Positions 21,401 through 22,987 of a DNA stretch of 22,987 nt are shown one piece after another (position 1 is the stretch's first letter; the number at the start of each line of letters is the position of its first letter). The notes under the pieces are model-generated. The model saw only the letters and a list, made by a program, of their open reading frames with translations, was not told where the DNA came from and made no database searches. A program made the position numbers and the translations under genes. This DNA comes from Collinsella sp. (lineage in GTDB: Bacteria > Actinomycetota > Coriobacteriia > Coriobacteriales > Coriobacteriaceae). The DNA is taken from positions 117,224 to 140,210 of the forward strand of contig JAHYYL010000001.1 in NCBI GenBank assembly GCA_019424965.1, written 5' to 3'.

Positions 21401-22024
21401 TTACGCGTTGACGGCCATCGAGTGTTGGCCCGACTTCTCCAGGAACTCCTGGAACTTGGCTTCGTCGCCCTTGTTCTGGTACTGCAGGGCCAGCAGGTAC
21501 TCCAGTCGGCAGCGCTTGACCGGGTCGTCGCCAACATCCTCGAGCATGCGCTCCAGCTCGGGAATGTCGTTGTGGCGCTTGAGGATCATCGTGTCGTACA
21601 TCAGCTGGCATTCGTGTGCGACCGCCTCGGCCTGACCGCCCTCAAAGCCCTTGATCTCGTGCAGAAGCTCCTTGGACTTTTTGCGGTCCTCCTGGCCAAC
21701 GTAGTAGTTAAAGGCTTTGATCACCAGGTCGACGCGCTGCATCTTGGGCAGGTTGAGTCCCAGCAGCAGGTCGAACATCTCGCTGGCGCGCTTGTGGTCC
21801 TCGCGCAGCAGATAGGAGTTCAGGCGCAGGTAGTCGCGGTTGTAGCGCGGGTACAGCATGCTGGTGAGTTTGCCGTCGAGCAAGCGATCGAACTCGTCCC
21901 ACTGCTTAGCGGCCATAAGCTGCTGCAGGCGTTTAAACGTGGTGCGTTTTTTGACGCTAAAGAACACCGACACGGCGATACAGATGATAACGACGGCGGT
22001 CCAGAGTGTGCGGGAATCGGGCAT
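21401..22024 (-). CDS. Membrane-anchored helical-repeat protein of unknown function
   Basis: A 207-residue protein I do not recognise. An N-terminal membrane helix (about 7-24, LWTAVVIICIAVSVFFSV) with positive residues just after it predicts an N-out/C-in anchor with the rest in the cytoplasm. The remainder is all-helical, with charged pairs and spacing like TPR units ('KQWDEFDRLLDGKL', 'REDHKRASEMFDLLLGL', 'GDDPVKRCRLEYLLALQYQNKGDEAKFQEFLEKSG'). Codon use matches the other genes and AAGGA precedes the ATG by eight bases. It lies 31 bases upstream of tRNA-Leu on the same strand, so some transcripts may continue into the tRNA. A scaffold or adaptor role is plausible but unproven. Confidence 0.85.
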   Translation of the reverse strand: MPDSRTLWTAVVIICIAVSVFFSVKKRTTFKRLQQLMAAKQWDEFDRLLDGKLTSMLYPRYNRDYLRLNSYLLREDHKRASEMFDLLLGLNLPKMQRVDLVIKAFNYYVGQEDRKKSKELLHEIKGFEGGQAEAVAHECQLMYDTMILKRHNDIPELERMLEDVGDDPVKRCRLEYLLALQYQNKGDEAKFQEFLEKSGQHSMAVNA

Positions 22025-22079
22025 ATTAGGGTCCTTAGTCGCTCATAAAGCGAGCGGTATGACAACACGTACTAGATGT

Positions 22080-22109
22080 ATTATACGCAGCGCGCAAGCA
22101 AACTGGCAT
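22080..22109 (-). promoter_or_regulatory. Candidate promoter of the membrane-anchored protein gene
   Basis: Read on the - strand: -35 ATGCCA (22109-22104), an 18-base spacer, and a perfect -10 TATAAT (22085-22080). It lies 56 bases upstream of the ATG. Confidence 0.6.
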
Positions 22110-22187
22110 AAAAGCTCATCGAGGCTAAGTGCCATCGCTCGCTGCGGTACACTTACCTAAAGTAAACCATGAAGGGAGACATTACCT

Positions 22188-22475
22188 ATGAAGAAGATCG
22201 TTTTGGCTTGTGGTGCTGGCGCTGCTACTTCCACGCTCGTTGCCCAGAAGGTCGCCACCATGCTCGATGCCAACGGTTATGCCGGCAAGTATGAGATCGT
22301 GCAGTGCGCCATCTCCGAGGCCAAGGATTACTGCGACGAGGGCGCTGACCTGCTGATCGCCACCACCGTTGCCCCCGAGGGCCTCACCTGCCCGTACGTG
22401 AGCGGCGTGCCCTTCATGACGGGCATGAACCGCGTCGCTGCCGAGAAGGCCGTCCTCGACGTCATGGCTCAGTAG
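22188..22475 (+). CDS. PTS EIIB component, galactitol (GatB) type
   Basis: Small cytoplasmic phosphocarrier of a sugar phosphotransferase system, 95 residues. It begins 'KKIVLACGAGAATSTLVAQKV', where Cys8 would be the phosphorylated cysteine in a P-loop-like turn, followed by the alternating alpha/beta pattern of the lactose/galactitol IIB fold. GAAGGGAGA lies eight bases before the ATG. No IIA or IIC gene is within the window; what follows is a VOC-fold gene after 11 bases, so either the partners lie elsewhere or this subunit has been recruited to another role. The sugar is not determinable. Confidence 0.88.
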   Translation: MKKIVLACGAGAATSTLVAQKVATMLDANGYAGKYEIVQCAISEAKDYCDEGADLLIATTVAPEGLTCPYVSGVPFMTGMNRVAAEKAVLDVMAQ

Positions 22476-22486
22476 GCGCTGACTGT

Positions 22487-22861
22487 ATGAGTGAGCAGAA
22501 CGCCAATCCGGTCGAGCTCTTTGGCATGCGCGTTGCCCATGTGGGCATTAACGCCACCGACCCGGCAGATGCCCTGGAGATCGCGGAGCTGTTCTCGACG
22601 ATGATGGGCCTGCCCGTTATCGAGACCCCGGTTTCGTACTTTAACGATTCGCTGGTCGAGATCATGAAGCAGAACGGTCGTGGCGCCAAGGGCCACATTG
22701 GCTTTGCTGTCAACGACATCGATGCGGCCGAGAAGTGGTTTGCCGAGCGCGGGCTCGAGGTCAACGAGGAGTCGCGCGTGCTGCTGCCCGACGGCGGTAC
22801 CAAGCTCGTGTACTTTAAGCGCGAGTTCGCCGGTTTCGCCGTGCATCTGTGCCGCGAGTAG
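22487..22861 (+). CDS. VOC-superfamily (glyoxalase/bleomycin-resistance fold) protein
   Basis: A 124-residue single-domain protein with the paired beta-alpha-beta-beta-beta modules of the vicinal-oxygen-chelate fold: 'VAHVGINATDPADALEIAELFSTMMGLPV' with an early His, then 'GHIGFAVNDIDAAEKWFAERGLEV' with a second His, and the ending 'TKLVYFKREFAGFAVHLCRE' with Glu. His/His/Glu spacing suggests a metal site. The reaction is unknown; the fold covers isomerases, lyases and dioxygenases. It lies 11 bases after the EIIB gene, with no obvious binding site of its own, so translation may depend on EIIB. Pairing with a PTS subunit suggests sugar-acid metabolism, as inference. Confidence 0.85.
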   Translation: MSEQNANPVELFGMRVAHVGINATDPADALEIAELFSTMMGLPVIETPVSYFNDSLVEIMKQNGRGAKGHIGFAVNDIDAAEKWFAERGLEVNEESRVLLPDGGTKLVYFKREFAGFAVHLCRE

Positions 22862-22885
22862 CGCACAAGCTGCCATAGCTAACGA

Positions 22886-22924
22886 AAAATGGGGTAAGGC
22901 CACGTGGCCTTACGCCATTTTAAT
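22886..22924 (+). terminator. Terminator-like palindrome after the VOC gene
   Basis: AAAATGG-G-GTAAGGCCAC (22886-22903) is complementary to GTGGCCTTAC-G-CCATTTT (22904-22921) with a single G-G mismatch. Because the arms begin with A and end with T it can work on both strands. The last 60 bases of the window after it show no gene. Confidence 0.85.
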
Positions 22925-22987
22925 GCCGAGAGGGTGACGGACGGGCTGCCACAAAACGAAGGTGAAGGCTGTTCGGCGAAGTGAACG

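Noticed and set aside
1..22987. CRISPR arrays, insertion sequences with transposase, or prophage genes
   Set aside because: No regularly spaced repeats, no transposase or phage protein is visible on either strand.

Overview
The window looks like chromosome of a high-GC anaerobic actinobacterium of the Coriobacteriia, most like Collinsella. This is an inference. It rests on GC-rich coding with G/C at third positions, the gene order mazG - eno - ftsB-like - ppx (a known actinobacterial arrangement), and PTS components mixed with biosynthetic genes. No database search was possible.

Layout. Positions 1-1784 hold the end of a mannose-family PTS operon (EIID), a terminator, and a single TIM-barrel sugar isomerase/epimerase gene. 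Positions 1888-10122 are a nearly complete histidine operon, all on the + strand: a hisZ-hisG fusion, then hisD, hisC, hisB, hisH, hisA, hisF, hisI, a small gene of unknown function, and hisE. hisB is the short dehydratase-only form, and the missing histinol-phosphate phosphatase step is covered by a PHP-type hisK that converges on hisE (10150-11061, - strand). Together these give every step from ATP + PRPP to histidine.

Positions 11182-15167 (- strand) hold a two-gene unit: a 1188-residue ABC exporter with CydD-like and CydC-like halves fused in one chain, followed with a TAATG overlap by a cysteine-rich YgbA-family protein. Upstream lie about 380 non-coding bases with a long inverted repeat, then a broken remnant of larC (nickel-pincer cofactor synthesis) on the + strand.

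Positions 16080-20949 (+ strand) carry a YfcE-type phosphodiesterase, mazG, enolase, an FtsB/DivIC-like septum protein and a Ppx/GppA phosphatase. The enolase promoter carries two copies of an AGTTAGCC motif that also lies upstream of the ABC exporter; the motif resembles DtxR/IdeR operators.

Positions 20950-21284 are non-coding and rich in repeats: a 69-base hairpin element, then two 76-base direct repeats containing a tRNA-Leu 3' end and its terminator. The intact tRNA-Leu(UAA) is at 21285-21369 (- strand), preceded on the same strand by an unrecognised membrane-anchored protein gene. The window ends with a GatB-like PTS EIIB and a VOC-fold protein on the + strand, closed by a strong hairpin.

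The best candidates for new biology are the fused CydDC-like/YgbA unit with its shared operator motif, the unknown small protein inside the his operon, and the duplicated tRNA-Leu tail region.
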